A stretch of DNA of 64,000 bases, taken from the NCBI GenBank assembly GCA_040216735.1, contig JAVJOO010000002.1, positions 275,118-339,117 of the forward strand, read 5' to 3'. The notes below the pieces were generated by a model. The model ran no database searches. It was not told where the DNA came from and was given only the letters and a program-made list of their open reading frames with translations. Below, in pieces: positions 9,524 through 18,589 of this stretch. A program made the position numbers and the translations under genes. Position 1 is the first letter of the stretch; every line of letters begins with the position of its first letter. The DNA is from Alphaproteobacteria bacterium (GTDB taxonomy: Bacteria; Pseudomonadota; Alphaproteobacteria; SHVP01).

Positions 9524-10738
9524 ATGTCGTTCCTAGAAATTATCCAGACATCGCCCTGGCTTCCGGTTCTCGTCGGCGCTGGTCTCGTCGCCCTGGCGAT
9601 CGTCGTTTTTCTGGCTAGAACCCGGGCGCGAACCCTGGCGACGGAACGCAAGCTTGCCGAACTCGGCGTTTCGACATCCGGGTTGACCCAGGCCCAATCC
9701 GAAGTACTCGGTCAGATCAAGGCGATGGCGACGACCACGGCAACCTTGCAGGCCGCCCTCACCGGCACGCTGAACGAGCGTCTGGACGCAGTTTCCGGCC
9801 AGATGCGGCAATCGCTCGAGTCGACGTCGCTCAGGACCGCAGAAAGTCTCGGCGAACTCCGTAAACACCTCGACAAGATCGACGAGGCCCAGCGCAACAT
9901 CACCGAGCTCTCCGGCCAAGTCGTGAACCTTCAAGATCTGTTGGCAAACAAGCAGGCCCGCGGCGCCTTTGGCGAGGTCCAGCTCAACGACATCGTGCGC
10001 AATATTCTGCCGCCCTCGGCCTACGATCTACAAAAGACCCTTGGTAACGGGATGCGCCCGGATTGTTTGATTCGGTTACCCAATCCACCCGGTCCGATTG
10101 CGGTCGATGCAAAATTTCCGCTAGAGAGCTTTCAAGCATTGCGTCAAGCGCAGACCGACCCCGAGCGCTTGGTAGCCACCCGCAAGTTCAAAGCCGACAT
10201 GCAAAAACACCTCCGCGACATCGCCGGGCGTTACATCGTCGCCGGCGAGACCGCCGAGTCCGCGATCATGTTCATCCCATCCGAAGCGGTTTACGCGGAA
10301 ATCCACGGCTCGTTAGCCGACGTCGTCGACGAGTCCTACCGGTTGCGGGTCTGGATCGTGTCGCCAACGACGATGTGGGCCCTTCTCAATACGGTGCGCG
10401 CCGTACTCAAGGACGTTCAAATGCGCGAGCAGGCCGACGTCATCCAAGCCCAGGTTGGACTCCTCCTCCAAGATGCCTCTCGGCTAGACGACCGTGTCGC
10501 ATCGCTCGAACGCCACTTCGGTCAAACCGTCGACGACGTCCGCAAGATCCGGATTTCCACGGACAAGGTTCTGCGTCGGGGCGAACGCATCGGCGAACTG
10601 CAACTCGAAGACGGCGGTGCGGCGGATACAGAGGAATCGAGCGAATTACCCTTCGCCCCATCCGGCGCCGGGCGCAGTGCCGACCGGAGTGATCGGAGCA
10701 GCAAGCAAATTACCGGGAACCTGCGGCCGCCCGACTAA
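9524..10738 (+). CDS. rmuC: RmuC-family DNA recombination protein
   Basis: A 404-residue RmuC homologue. One membrane segment near residues 13-31 precedes a long coiled-coil region (about 35-140) and the conserved nuclease-like RmuC domain (about 150-360), with motifs such as ARGAFGEVQL, RPDCLIRLPN and AVDAKFPLE. In E. coli, RmuC limits inversions at short inverted repeats; the biochemical activity is only predicted. It is membrane anchored and probably stands alone. The C-terminus is low complexity. Its stop overlaps the convergent Dph6-like gene by 4 bases. Confidence 0.92.
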   Translation: MSFLEIIQTSPWLPVLVGAGLVALAIVVFLARTRARTLATERKLAELGVSTSGLTQAQSEVLGQIKAMATTTATLQAALTGTLNERLDAVSGQMRQSLESTSLRTAESLGELRKHLDKIDEAQRNITELSGQVVNLQDLLANKQARGAFGEVQLNDIVRNILPPSAYDLQKTLGNGMRPDCLIRLPNPPGPIAVDAKFPLESFQALRQAQTDPERLVATRKFKADMQKHLRDIAGRYIVAGETAESAIMFIPSEAVYAEIHGSLADVVDESYRLRVWIVSPTTMWALLNTVRAVLKDVQMREQADVIQAQVGLLLQDASRLDDRVASLERHFGQTVDDVRKIRISTDKVLRRGERIGELQLEDGGAADTEESSELPFAPSGAGRSADRSDRSSKQITGNLRPPD

Positions 10739-11403
10739 CCTTCCAGGACGACGTCGGTAAAGACAAAACCGTCTCGCTCGATGGTTTCGCCGATCGCAAC
10801 GTCGAGGTCGCGGTCGAACATCGGTCCGCCGAAAACCAGCGTATGGAATTCGCCGTTTTCACCGCACGGATCGACTCCGGGCGGCAGGTCGCGAAGCAAA
10901 CTCTGGTCGAACAGCCTGCCGCAAAACGATCCATCGAGTTGACGGGGATCGACGCATACGATCACGGCCCGCAGCCCGCCCGACACCATGTGCTGGGCCA
11001 AGGCGTCGGTCGGCTTTAACCAAAGGGGAAAGATCGCGCTTGCCCCCACCGTCGCCAGCCGCGACTCGCGATAGGCGCGAATGTCTTCAAGAAACAGATC
11101 GCCAAAGGCAAAGGTCTCGATTCCCTGCTCTCGCGCGGCATCCAGTGCGGCGGTCATCCGTTGCTCGTAGACCTCGTTGGGACAGGGTGCGGGGATAGGA
11201 ACCTCCACCAGCGGAAGACCGGCAGCGGCGGCCTGCGCGTTGAGAATTTGGCGCCGCACACCGTGCATCGAGACCCGGTCGTAGGGTTCGGTCACCGTTG
11301 TCAAAAGACCAACGACCTCATAGCTGGGATCGGACCTAAGCGTATGCAGCGCCCAGGCGCTATCCTTGCCGCTGCTCCAACTGAGCCAAATCCGCTCTTT
11401 CAT
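10735..11403 (-). CDS. Dph6-related ATP pyrophosphatase
   Basis: A 222-residue PP-loop ATPase of the family containing eukaryotic and archaeal diphthine-ammonia ligase. [10 protein letters not shown] (9-18) is the PP-loop, and CGENGEFHT near residue 180 is a conserved Dph6-family motif. Bacteria lack diphthamide, so the real reaction is unknown; adenylation and amidation of a small substrate or a modified macromolecule is the reasonable expectation. It overlaps the stop of recR by 4 bases and is the last gene of ffs-dnaX-ybaB-recR. Annotating it as diphthine-ammonia ligase would over-interpret the similarity. Confidence 0.85.
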   Translation of the reverse strand: MKERIWLSWSSGKDSAWALHTLRSDPSYEVVGLLTTVTEPYDRVSMHGVRRQILNAQAAAAGLPLVEVPIPAPCPNEVYEQRMTAALDAAREQGIETFAFGDLFLEDIRAYRESRLATVGASAIFPLWLKPTDALAQHMVSGGLRAVIVCVDPRQLDGSFCGRLFDQSLLRDLPPGVDPCGENGEFHTLVFGGPMFDRDLDVAIGETIERDGFVFTDVVLEG

Positions 11404-12002
11404 GGCAGGCCGACCGGGCGGCGCGCCTTCAACGCGGTATTCAGAGTCCCTTCGTCAAGGTAATCGAGCTCGCCCCCAACCGGCAGCCCGTGCGCCAGCC
11501 GCGTCACGGTGACGTCGCAGCCCGCGAGGCGATCGACGACATAGTGAGCCGTCGTTTGGCCATCGACCGTCGCGCTGGTGGCGAGTACGACCTCGCGCAC
11601 GGCTTCGGCTTTAGCCCGGCTTATCAGGCCGCTGATCCGCAGATCCTCGGGACCCACGCCGTCAAGTGCGGAGAGGACGCCACCCAGGACGTGGAACCGG
11701 CCGCGATAGTCGATCACGCGTTCCAAGGCCCATAAATCGGCGACGTCTTCGACGACGCAGATCATCGACTCGTCGCGCTTGGGATCGGTGCAGAAATGGC
11801 ACGGCTGAGCCGTATCGAGATTGCCGCAGACCGGGCACTCATGGACGTTCTCCGCCGCTTTCAGCATCGCGTCGGCGAGCGGTCGGAGCAGGGTTTCTTT
11901 TTTCTTCAGGAGTTGCAGAACCGCGCGCTTGGCGGAGCGCGGCCCAAGACCGGGAAGCTTTGCCAGCAGTTGGCCCAACCGCTCGATTTCTGCGCCGTGC
12001 AC
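11400..12002 (-). CDS. recR: Recombination mediator RecR
   Basis: A DNA-clamp protein acting with RecO (and RecF) to load RecA on gapped DNA. The 200-residue protein has an N-terminal helix-hairpin-helix ([14 protein letters not shown]), a four-cysteine zinc finger (Cys56, 59, 68, 71), a Toprim domain (about 80-175) and a C-terminal Walker-B-like tail. The best start is a GTG at 12002, which lies 12 bases after ybaB and gives the usual family length. Its stop overlaps the Dph6-like gene by 4 bases. Confidence 0.95.
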   Translation of the reverse strand: MHGAEIERLGQLLAKLPGLGPRSAKRAVLQLLKKKETLLRPLADAMLKAAENVHECPVCGNLDTAQPCHFCTDPKRDESMICVVEDVADLWALERVIDYRGRFHVLGGVLSALDGVGPEDLRISGLISRAKAEAVREVVLATSATVDGQTTAHYVVDRLAGCDVTVTRLAHGLPVGGELDYLDEGTLNTALKARRPVGLP

Positions 12003-12014
12003 GCGTTCGCCCGG

Positions 12015-12335
12015 TCAGAACGGCAGTTTCATTCCCGGCGGCAACTCCAAGCCGCCGGTCAGCTTTTTCATTTCCTCGGACGTGTGCTGCTCAACTTTGG
12101 ATTTCGCATCGTTATGCGCCGCCATGATCAGGTCTTCGACGATCTCCACATCGCCAGACATCAGCGAGGGGTCGATCCGCACTGCCCGAACGTCGCCTTT
12201 GCCGTTGAGGGTCACTTCAACGAGCCCGGCGCCCGACGACCCCTTGATCTCGACGGCGGCGAGCTGCTCTTGCATCTCCGCCATCTTGGTTTGCATCTGC
12301 TGGGCTTGCTTCATCATTTGCGCAAGATTTTTCAA
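12015..12335 (-). CDS. ybaB: YbaB/EbfC nucleoid-associated protein
   Basis: A small DNA-binding protein (106 residues) that forms dimers and coats DNA. The N-terminal Met/Gln-rich amphipathic helix ([19 protein letters not shown]) and the conserved [20 protein letters not shown] segment are diagnostic. It overlaps dnaX by 4 bases and lies 12 bases before recR. This dnaX-ybaB-recR order is conserved widely and suggests a replication/repair operon. Confidence 0.95.
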   Translation of the reverse strand: MKNLAQMMKQAQQMQTKMAEMQEQLAAVEIKGSSGAGLVEVTLNGKGDVRAVRIDPSLMSGDVEIVEDLIMAAHNDAKSKVEQHTSEEMKKLTGGLELPPGMKLPF

Positions 12336-14095
12336 CTGTCGTGCTCCGTCGCTATGTCGTCTTCGTCGAGCGTGTCGCCGGCGGTTTCGTCCGCCTGACC
12401 GGCAATTGGCTGTACCAAATCGCGTACTTCGCGTATTTCAGCGCCGGGGAAGTGTTCCAGTGCCGCGCGCACCAGGGGATGTCGCTCCGCTTCGCCGCGG
12501 CGTTGCGCCGCCTGGGTTTCCTGTTGCTCTTGCAGCGTCGGCTCGCCAACTTCGTTGGACGGCGATACCAACCACGTGTCGCCGGTGGCGTTGCTCAGCA
12601 GGCGGCTCAGTTGCTGTGGCAGCTTGGGCGGCGCCCGGTCGGTCAAGCGCAGATCGATTCGACCGGGTTCCATGCGCACGAAATGGACGTTGGTGACCAA
12701 GTGGCTGCGGAGGATGTATTCGGTCTGGGCTTCGGCAAGGTCGACGACATCCTGAAAACGCGACAGCGCGACGGCGGCGTTGGGCTGAACGGCGGCCTTC
12801 GGCGCGGCGCGGGCGACGGCGCTCGCTGGACTTGCGGTCGACGCGGTCGCCGAAGCGCCGCCTTTGTCGCTGGGTCGTGGCGACGGCGCACTCTTTTGCG
12901 GTTCGCCGCCGGGTTGCGTCCGCCCTCCATCTTCAAGGGTTCGCACCAGATCCGCCGGTGGCGGTAATGCGGCGGCATAGCCGATGCGGACCAAGACCAT
13001 CTCGCACGCGGCATAGGGCGCCGGCGCCCCTTGCACTTCCTGAAGTCCCTTGAGAAGGAGTTGCCAGGTGCGAGTCAATTCCCCCATCGTCAGTTTTTCG
13101 GCCATCTCTTGGCCGCGCACGCGCTCGACTTCGGTCGCAGCCAAGTCCTCCGCCGCCGCCCGCGTCACTTTCAGTCGCGTGAGCCAGTGAACGAACTCAA
13201 GCAGATCCTGAATCACGATGACCGGGTCGGTACCCAGCTCATATAGTTGCCGCGCGGTGCCCAGCGCCTCGGCCATCTTGCCGCCCATCGTCTGTTCGAA
13301 CAGATCGATCAACCGCGCCCGGTCGGCAAGGCCGAGCATGCTTTGCACGGCCTCTTCGGTGACCGTCCCATCGCAAAAGGCGAATGCCTGATCCAGGAGC
13401 GACAGGGCGTCGCGCACCGAACCCTCCGCGGCGCGGGCAATCATGGCGAGGGCGCCGATCTCCGTCGCAACGCCTTCTTGCTTGGCGATACCGCCGAGAT
13501 GTTCGATGAGGACTTCCGAATCCAGCCGCCGGAGATCGAACCGTTGGCAGCGCGACAGCACGGTGACCGGGACCTTGCGAATCTCCGTCGTCGCGAAGAT
13601 GAACTTCACATGGGGCGGCGGCTCTTCGAGCGTTTTGAGCAACGCGTTGAAGGCAGGCTTCGACAACATGTGAACTTCGTCGATGATGTAGATCTTGTAG
13701 CGCGCGGACGCCGGCAGGTAGCGTACGTTGTCGATAATCTCGCGGATATTATCGACACCGGTATGGCTTGCCGCGTCGATCTCGATCACATCGACATGCC
13801 GGTCCTCGCCAATCGCCTTGCAGTGTTCGCAGACCCCGCACGGGTCGATCGTGGGCCCGGCCTGACCGTCGGGTCCGACGCAATTCAACGCCCGGGCGAT
13901 AATGCGCGCCGTCGTCGTCTTGCCGATACCGCGAACCCCGGTGAGGACAAATGCCTGGGCGATCCGCCCCGTCTGGAAGGCGTTCGCGAGGGTCCGTACC
14001 ATCGCGCTTTGCCCGACAAACATGTCGGTAAAGGTCGTGGGACGGTATTTTCGTGCCAATACCTTGTAGGACGGGTCTTGCTCTGGTGGCGACAT
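12332..14095 (-). CDS. dnaX: DNA polymerase III subunit gamma/tau
   Basis: An AAA+ clamp-loader subunit of the replicative polymerase. In the 587-residue protein, Walker A is GVRGIGKT (53-60), the zinc module uses Cys72, 86, 89 and 92, Walker B is IIDEVHML (about 137-144), and the sensor SRC motif lies near 180. Domain III ends near 365. An Ala/Pro-rich linker follows, then a C-terminal tau-like domain that would contact the polymerase alpha subunit. I see no A-rich slippery site, so a separate gamma product by frameshifting is not supported. It lies 45 bases downstream of the SRP RNA gene and overlaps ybaB by 4 bases. Confidence 0.96.
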   Translation of the reverse strand: MSPPEQDPSYKVLARKYRPTTFTDMFVGQSAMVRTLANAFQTGRIAQAFVLTGVRGIGKTTTARIIARALNCVGPDGQAGPTIDPCGVCEHCKAIGEDRHVDVIEIDAASHTGVDNIREIIDNVRYLPASARYKIYIIDEVHMLSKPAFNALLKTLEEPPPHVKFIFATTEIRKVPVTVLSRCQRFDLRRLDSEVLIEHLGGIAKQEGVATEIGALAMIARAAEGSVRDALSLLDQAFAFCDGTVTEEAVQSMLGLADRARLIDLFEQTMGGKMAEALGTARQLYELGTDPVIVIQDLLEFVHWLTRLKVTRAAAEDLAATEVERVRGQEMAEKLTMGELTRTWQLLLKGLQEVQGAPAPYAACEMVLVRIGYAAALPPPADLVRTLEDGGRTQPGGEPQKSAPSPRPSDKGGASATASTASPASAVARAAPKAAVQPNAAVALSRFQDVVDLAEAQTEYILRSHLVTNVHFVRMEPGRIDLRLTDRAPPKLPQQLSRLLSNATGDTWLVSPSNEVGEPTLQEQQETQAAQRRGEAERHPLVRAALEHFPGAEIREVRDLVQPIAGQADETAGDTLDEDDIATEHDS

Positions 14096-14140
14096 AGGCC
14101 TTTTGGCTGTGATTGACCGTTCGCCCCGGCGCGCGACGAA

Positions 14141-14243
14141 GGTGGGAGGTTGGTTAGGCGACCCGGCTGCATCCCGTTACGGCTGCTTCCTTCCGGACCT
14201 GACCGGATTGGCGGGCGCGACCGTCCGCCGCCAACCTCCCGCC
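14141..14243 (-). ncRNA. ffs: Signal recognition particle RNA (4.5S type)
   Basis: On the minus strand the bases complementary to 14181-14206 give the universal SRP helix 8 signature, including GGTCAGGTCCGGAAGGAAGC. The arms GGGAGGTTGG (14144-14153, plus strand) and CCAACCTCCC (14231-14240) pair perfectly and extend by a few more bases, which sets the ends and a length near 103 nt. This is the short bacterial form lacking an Alu domain. With Ffh it targets membrane proteins. Its place just upstream of dnaX is typical of alphaproteobacteria. Confidence 0.93.
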
Positions 14244-14246
14244 GGG

Positions 14247-14276
14247 ACTATATCCCATTGAATCGCCAGAACCCAA
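14247..14276 (-). promoter_or_regulatory. Predicted sigma-70 promoter of ffs
   Basis: Reading the minus strand, a -35-like TTGGGT (complement of 14271-14276) and a -10 TATAGT (complement of 14247-14252) are separated by 18 bases. They place a transcription start close to the predicted 5' end of the SRP RNA. This is pattern-based only. Confidence 0.45.
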
Positions 14277-14328
14277 GGTGACCCTCGCTTGCGCATCCAG
14301 CATCGGGGTGCAACTGTTGGACGACATC

Positions 14329-15309
14329 ATGCAAGCGCTCGACACCTTCGAAGGTAACGTCTTTTCCGGCAGTCAACTGGACCGCGCGGGGAATATGCGG
14401 CGCAATCCGGATTGGTTGGCGACCCAGATTCAGGCGCCGACCGCACGCTTCTTGCCCATCTGGCAGCTCAAAGTGCCGGTGGCCGTCGAACCGGCTCCGC
14501 ATCTATTTTGGCTCTCCCCTGCCCAGGCCAACGGCCACCTCGTCGACGCCAACCCGATCCTTCTCGGGGTTGACGGGACCGGGACGCCCTATTTCGCGCT
14601 CGATGCAGATATCGGCCCCGCACCGGCGTTCGACGGTGTCGAATTTCAAGAGGTCCGATCGGTCGCGCCGACCGTCACGCGCAGCGATGCGGCGCTACTG
14701 GCCCAGGCGCGATCGCTGGTCGATTGGCATCAACGCCATGGGTTTTGCGCGGTCTGCGGGTCGGCAACCCAAATGCGGGACGCCGGCTACGTGCGGCGCT
14801 GTTCGAACACGGCCTGCGGCGCCCAACACTTCCCCCGAACCGATCCCGTGGTGATCATGCTGATCCAGCGCGGCGATTACTGCCTCGTAGGCCGCCAGAA
14901 ATGGTTTCCGACCGGCTTCTACTCGACCTTGGCCGGTTTCATGGAACCGGGCGAGTCTATCGAAGAAGCGGTCCGCCGGGAGGTTCAGGAGGAATCCGGG
15001 ATCGTGGTCGGCGAAGTGCGCTACCATTCCTCGCAGCCCTGGCCTTACCCCTCGTCTCTCATGATCGGTTGTTTCGGCGAAGCCCTGGGCGACGAGATTG
15101 TCGTCGACAAATTGGAACTTGAAGACGCCCGCTGGGTCGACCGCGATACGGTCCGCCGCGCCATCGATCACGTCACCGCCAAGGCCTTCGATCCATTCGC
15201 GCAACAGAACGCGACGCCCAGCGCCGATCAACCCGAGTTGCTGGTTCCCGCCCCCATGGCGATCGCGCACCAATTGATGCGCTCCTGGGTGTATCCCAGC
15301 GCGACCTAG
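14329..15309 (+). CDS. nudC: NAD(+)/NADH diphosphatase (RNA de-capping Nudix enzyme)
   Basis: Hydrolyses NAD(H) to NMN and AMP; in E. coli it also removes NAD caps from RNA. With the ATG at 14329 it has 326 residues. A four-cysteine zinc ribbon (Cys140, 143, 158, 163) precedes the Nudix box GFMEPGESIEEAVRREVQEE (203-222), and SQPWPYPSS just after it is the NudC-specific motif. A GTG at 14278 would extend the protein by 17 residues, but that start would lie in the ffs promoter region. GGACGA precedes the chosen ATG by 4 bases. The gene is divergent from ffs and convergent with pheA. Confidence 0.93.
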   Translation: MQALDTFEGNVFSGSQLDRAGNMRRNPDWLATQIQAPTARFLPIWQLKVPVAVEPAPHLFWLSPAQANGHLVDANPILLGVDGTGTPYFALDADIGPAPAFDGVEFQEVRSVAPTVTRSDAALLAQARSLVDWHQRHGFCAVCGSATQMRDAGYVRRCSNTACGAQHFPRTDPVVIMLIQRGDYCLVGRQKWFPTGFYSTLAGFMEPGESIEEAVRREVQEESGIVVGEVRYHSSQPWPYPSSLMIGCFGEALGDEIVVDKLELEDARWVDRDTVRRAIDHVTAKAFDPFAQQNATPSADQPELLVPAPMAIAHQLMRSWVYPSAT

Positions 15310-15310
15310 G

Positions 15311-16162
15311 CTAGCCGCGACCGCGGAACGGGTGGGCGGGGTAAACGCCCAGAATCTTCAGCTTCGACGTAAAGAAGTGCAGTTCCTCCAGGGCGAGGCT
15401 GACGTTCTTGTCCTCGGCATGTCCTTCGACATCGGCGTAGAACTGCGTTGCATTGAAGCTGCCGCCGACCTGATAGCTCTCCAGCTTGGTCATGTTGACG
15501 CCGTTGGTGGCGAAGCCGCCCATCGCCTTGTAGAGCGCCGAGGGCACATTGCGCACCTGAAAAACGAACGACGTCATCGCAGGTCCGCTGCCGAGGGCCG
15601 GACGTTTCGCCGTGCGCGACAACACCACAAAACGGGTCGTGTTGTGGTCGGCGTCTTCGATGTCGCGGCGGATGATATCCAGTCCGTAAATCTCGCCGGC
15701 AAGATCCGAGGCGATCGCTGCCTGGGACTTATCGCCCGCGGCGGCGATATCCTTGGCCGAGCCCGCCGTATCGGCCTCGATCTCGGCCGCGAGCCGGAGG
15801 TCGCGGATGAGGTTGCGGCACTGGCTCAGCGCCTGGATATGGCTATGGACGACGCGGAGGTCGGCAACCGTCGCGCCCTTCACGCCCAACAGGCAGTGAT
15901 TCACGCGCTGGAAATGCTCGCCGACGATAAACAGCCCGGAGTCCGGCATCAGGGTATGAATGTCGGCCACCCGGCCGGCGACCGAATTCTCGATCGGGAT
16001 CATGGCAAGGTGCGCCCGGCCGGTCTTGACCGCATCGAAGGCGTCTTCGAAGGATTCGCAGGGCAGCGCCTCGAGGTCGGGAAAAGCCTCCCGGCAGGCA
16101 AGATGCGAATAGGCCCCGGGGTATCCCTGGAACGCGATCAAGGTGTCGCTGGACGCTACCAC
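15311..16162 (-). CDS. pheA: Prephenate dehydratase
   Basis: Converts prephenate to phenylpyruvate in phenylalanine synthesis. The open frame reaches 16252, but that start lies inside kdsB. A GTG at 16162 sits 22 bases after the kdsB stop with an upstream AGAGA and gives 283 residues, typical of the monofunctional enzyme. The catalytic domain starts IAFQGYPGAYSH; TTRF near 175-178 is the active-site motif. A C-terminal ACT domain (about 190-272) with ESYQVGGSFNATQFYADVEGH-type sequence implies allosteric control by phenylalanine. No chorismate mutase domain is present. It is likely cotranscribed with kdsB. Confidence 0.94.
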   Translation of the reverse strand: MVASSDTLIAFQGYPGAYSHLACREAFPDLEALPCESFEDAFDAVKTGRAHLAMIPIENSVAGRVADIHTLMPDSGLFIVGEHFQRVNHCLLGVKGATVADLRVVHSHIQALSQCRNLIRDLRLAAEIEADTAGSAKDIAAAGDKSQAAIASDLAGEIYGLDIIRRDIEDADHNTTRFVVLSRTAKRPALGSGPAMTSFVFQVRNVPSALYKAMGGFATNGVNMTKLESYQVGGSFNATQFYADVEGHAEDKNVSLALEELHFFTSKLKILGVYPAHPFRGRG

Positions 16163-16184
16163 AATGTCTCTATTTAATTGATTT

Positions 16185-16934
16185 TCAACACAAAATTCGC
16201 CTCGCCTCGGCGAGTTGTGCCGGAGTATCGACACCAAGCGGAACGCTGTCAACGCGGCGCGCGAGGATCGTCATCCCCGCTTCGAGCGCCCGGAGTTGCT
16301 CCAAACGCTCGCTCTTTTCCAATGCACTTGGCGGCAGGGCGACAAACCGCTCCAAGGACTTGCGACGGTACGCGTAGATGCCGATGTGGTGATAGCGCGC
16401 CGCATCGCCTGCGGGCACCGGCAGGCGTGAAAAATAGAGAGCGCGCGCGATATCGGTGCCAGGTGGAAAAGCGACGACCGCCTTGGCCACATTGGGGTCG
16501 TTGGCTTCGTCATCGCACCGGATTTCCGTCACCAAGGTCGCGATATCGGCACTCGGCGGGGCCGATTCTAGTGTCGCTGCCAATTTGCGGATGTCGCCGG
16601 GGTCGATCGTCGGCAGATCGCCCTGCAGGTTAACGACCAGCTCCGACGCTGCCCCAATCTTGTCCAAGGCCTCGCAGACCCGGTCCGATCCGGACGGATG
16701 ATCGGGGCGGGTCAGGACGGCGCGCCCCCCTGCGCCGGTAACGGCATCGGCGATTTCCTGTTCGGCACACGCGACAACCACCGCCCCGATATCTGCTTCG
16801 CAAGCGCGGCGCCATACATGGACGATCATGGGAACACCGCCAATATCGGCCAGCGGCTTGCCCGGCAGACGGGTTGATGCCATGCGCGCCGGAATCACGA
16901 CGATCGGACGGTCGATTGAACGCTTAGAGATCAT
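16185..16934 (-). CDS. kdsB: 3-deoxy-manno-octulosonate cytidylyltransferase
   Basis: Activates KDO as CMP-KDO for lipopolysaccharide inner-core synthesis. The start at 16934 gives 249 residues, the usual length; the open frame continues to 16982 without typical sequence. Motifs are IPARMASTRLPGKPL (about 14-28), the nucleotide-binding VNLQGDLPTI, and HHIGIYAYRR. It pairs functionally with kdsD (arabinose-5-phosphate isomerase) at the end of the window, although the two are far apart. pheA follows on the same strand. Confidence 0.96.
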   Translation of the reverse strand: MISKRSIDRPIVVIPARMASTRLPGKPLADIGGVPMIVHVWRRACEADIGAVVVACAEQEIADAVTGAGGRAVLTRPDHPSGSDRVCEALDKIGAASELVVNLQGDLPTIDPGDIRKLAATLESAPPSADIATLVTEIRCDDEANDPNVAKAVVAFPPGTDIARALYFSRLPVPAGDAARYHHIGIYAYRRKSLERFVALPPSALEKSERLEQLRALEAGMTILARRVDSVPLGVDTPAQLAEARRILC

Positions 16935-17162
16935 TATTTCTGTCTTTGCCTCCGGTGCCGGGTCCCGATTCGGTCGTGACATAATGCCGCGGACGCCAAG
17001 AACGATGGATCGTAGGGGCTAAAGCGGCCAAAATCATTCGCTAATTCGCCCGAGAAACGCTGGCAGGCGGCCAAAAATTGGGTTATTCATGCGCCCTTCT
17101 AGGCGTTGCGCCACAGGTCGATCTCGGGAATAGTCGATCTGCAAGCTGCAAGGAAGTGGTCG

Positions 17163-17702
17163 ATGAATTCGTTTGAGTTGAACAAGTATGCCGGCGCCAT
17201 CCTCGCGACGATCTTGGTCGTTTTTGTCGTCTCCATGATCAGCGACACCTTGATGCACCCCCATGAGCTTGAAGGCCAGGTCTACGGCGAGATCACCGTC
17301 GCCGAGGACAGCCATGGCGGGCCGGCCGAGGTCGCCGAAGAGACCCCGCCCCTTCCGGTGCTGCTTGCCGCGGCAAACGTCGAAACCGGCGAACGGGTCT
17401 CCAAGAAATGCGGCTCGTGCCACACCTTCGAGAAGGACGGCGCCAACAAAGTCGGCCCGAACCTCTACAACGTCCTGGGCGCCGCACCGGCTGGCAAGGA
17501 TTTCGCCTATTCCAGCGCAATGCAGGAAAAAGGCGGCCAGTGGTCCTTCGCCACCCTCGACGCGTTCCTCGCCTCGCCCCGCACCGCCCTCCCAGGCACC
17601 AAGATGAGCTACGCCGGGCTGAAACGCGCGGAAGAACGCGCGGCACTCTTGCTGTACATGCGTCAGCAGAGCGACTCGCCGCTCCCGCTCCCGACCGACT
17701 GA
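17163..17702 (+). CDS. Membrane-anchored cytochrome c (CycM-like)
   Basis: A 179-residue class I cytochrome c anchored by one N-terminal transmembrane segment (about 10-27), with the haem domain in the periplasm. The haem-binding motif CGSCH (83-87) and axial Met148 in GTKMSYAG are present, and VGPNLYNVLG is typical of mitochondrial-type c cytochromes. The architecture matches CycM/c552 proteins that carry electrons from the bc1 complex to aa3 oxidase, indicating aerobic respiration. The ATG at 17163 has AGGAAG 6 bases upstream; longer in-frame starts lack this. hisN follows 14 bases after the stop. Confidence 0.92.
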   Translation: MNSFELNKYAGAILATILVVFVVSMISDTLMHPHELEGQVYGEITVAEDSHGGPAEVAEETPPLPVLLAAANVETGERVSKKCGSCHTFEKDGANKVGPNLYNVLGAAPAGKDFAYSSAMQEKGGQWSFATLDAFLASPRTALPGTKMSYAGLKRAEERAALLLYMRQQSDSPLPLPTD

Positions 17703-17716
17703 CCCCGGCACGCAGG

Positions 17717-18490
17717 GTGGCGGACCGCTGCCCCAGAGAGTTCCTCGCCTTTGCCGAAACACTGGCAGCGGCGTCAGGCACGGTCATTCGTCAATATTTT
17801 CGCCAGCCCTTCGAGATCGTCTCGAAAACCGACGAATCCCCGGTCACGATTGCCGACCGCGACGCCGAAACGGCCATGCGTGCGCTTATTCGCGCGACCT
17901 ACCCGGACCACGGCATCCTCGGCGAGGAATTCGGGCGCGAGCGCGACGACGCTGAATACCAGTGGATTCTCGACCCGATCGACGGCACCGGATCGTTTAT
18001 CTCGGGCAAGCCGATATTCGGCACACTGATCGCGCTTTGGCACCAAGGCCAACCGCTCCTGGGACTGATCGACCAGCCCATATCGGGCGAACGCTGGATC
18101 GGTGCCGCCGGCCATGGCACGACGCTCAACGGCCAGCCGGCCCACACCCGGCCCTGCCCGAGCCTTGACGCTGCCCTACTCGATGCGACCGACCCGTCGA
18201 TGTTTGTGCACGAGCCACGCTTCGAAGCCCTGCGCCGCGCGGTCGCGCGCAACCGGTGGGGCAGCGACTGCTACGCCTACGCGCTGCTAGCGTCCGGCCA
18301 CATCGACCTAGTGGTCGAGAAGGGGTTGAAACTTTGGGACTTCGCGACGCTTGTGCCAGTCATCGAACAGGCCGGCGGGATCATCACCGACTGGCAGGGT
18401 AACCCCCTGCATCCGGGCGCCGACGGCCATGTCCTCGCGGCGGGCGATGCCCGGGTCCACGCAGCGGCCCTTACCGTTCTCAACGGCTGA
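17717..18490 (+). CDS. hisN: Inositol monophosphatase-family histidinol-phosphatase
   Basis: A Mg-dependent phosphatase, most likely the HisN type removing phosphate from L-histidinol phosphate. With the GTG at 17717 it has 257 residues. Metal-site motifs are GEEFG (69-73), DPIDGTGSF (86-94) and WDFATLVPVIEQAGG (starting near 208). The same open frame runs upstream through the cytochrome gene, where it is only a shadow. Substrate assignment rests on family resemblance; inositol-1-phosphate or another sugar phosphate is possible. It follows the cytochrome gene closely. Confidence 0.87.
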   Translation: MADRCPREFLAFAETLAAASGTVIRQYFRQPFEIVSKTDESPVTIADRDAETAMRALIRATYPDHGILGEEFGRERDDAEYQWILDPIDGTGSFISGKPIFGTLIALWHQGQPLLGLIDQPISGERWIGAAGHGTTLNGQPAHTRPCPSLDAALLDATDPSMFVHEPRFEALRRAVARNRWGSDCYAYALLASGHIDLVVEKGLKLWDFATLVPVIEQAGGIITDWQGNPLHPGADGHVLAAGDARVHAAALTVLNG

Positions 18491-18508
18491 CGGTCACGAC
18501 CGTTTGTT
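18490..18508 (+). terminator. Possible weak terminator after hisN
   Basis: Right at the hisN stop, ACGGT and ACCGT form a 5-bp stem with a 4-base loop, followed by TTGTT. The stem is short and the T tract poor, so this is a weak candidate only. Confidence 0.25.
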
Positions 18509-18589
18509 CGCCGCGCGCCGCCAAAGCGCGCCCGCACGGGCGGATTTCGTTACAATAGCCGCCACGAAACGAACCTAGGGACGAACATA

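Noticed and set aside
12332-14095. Programmed frameshift in dnaX giving separate gamma and tau
   Set aside because: No A-rich slippery heptamer is present in the coding strand around codon 430 or elsewhere in the gene.
17024-17076. Direct repeat GCGGCCAAAA at 17024-17033 and 17067-17076 upstream of the cytochrome c gene
   Set aside because: Only two 10-base copies, 43 bases apart, with no symmetry or promoter relation; may be chance.
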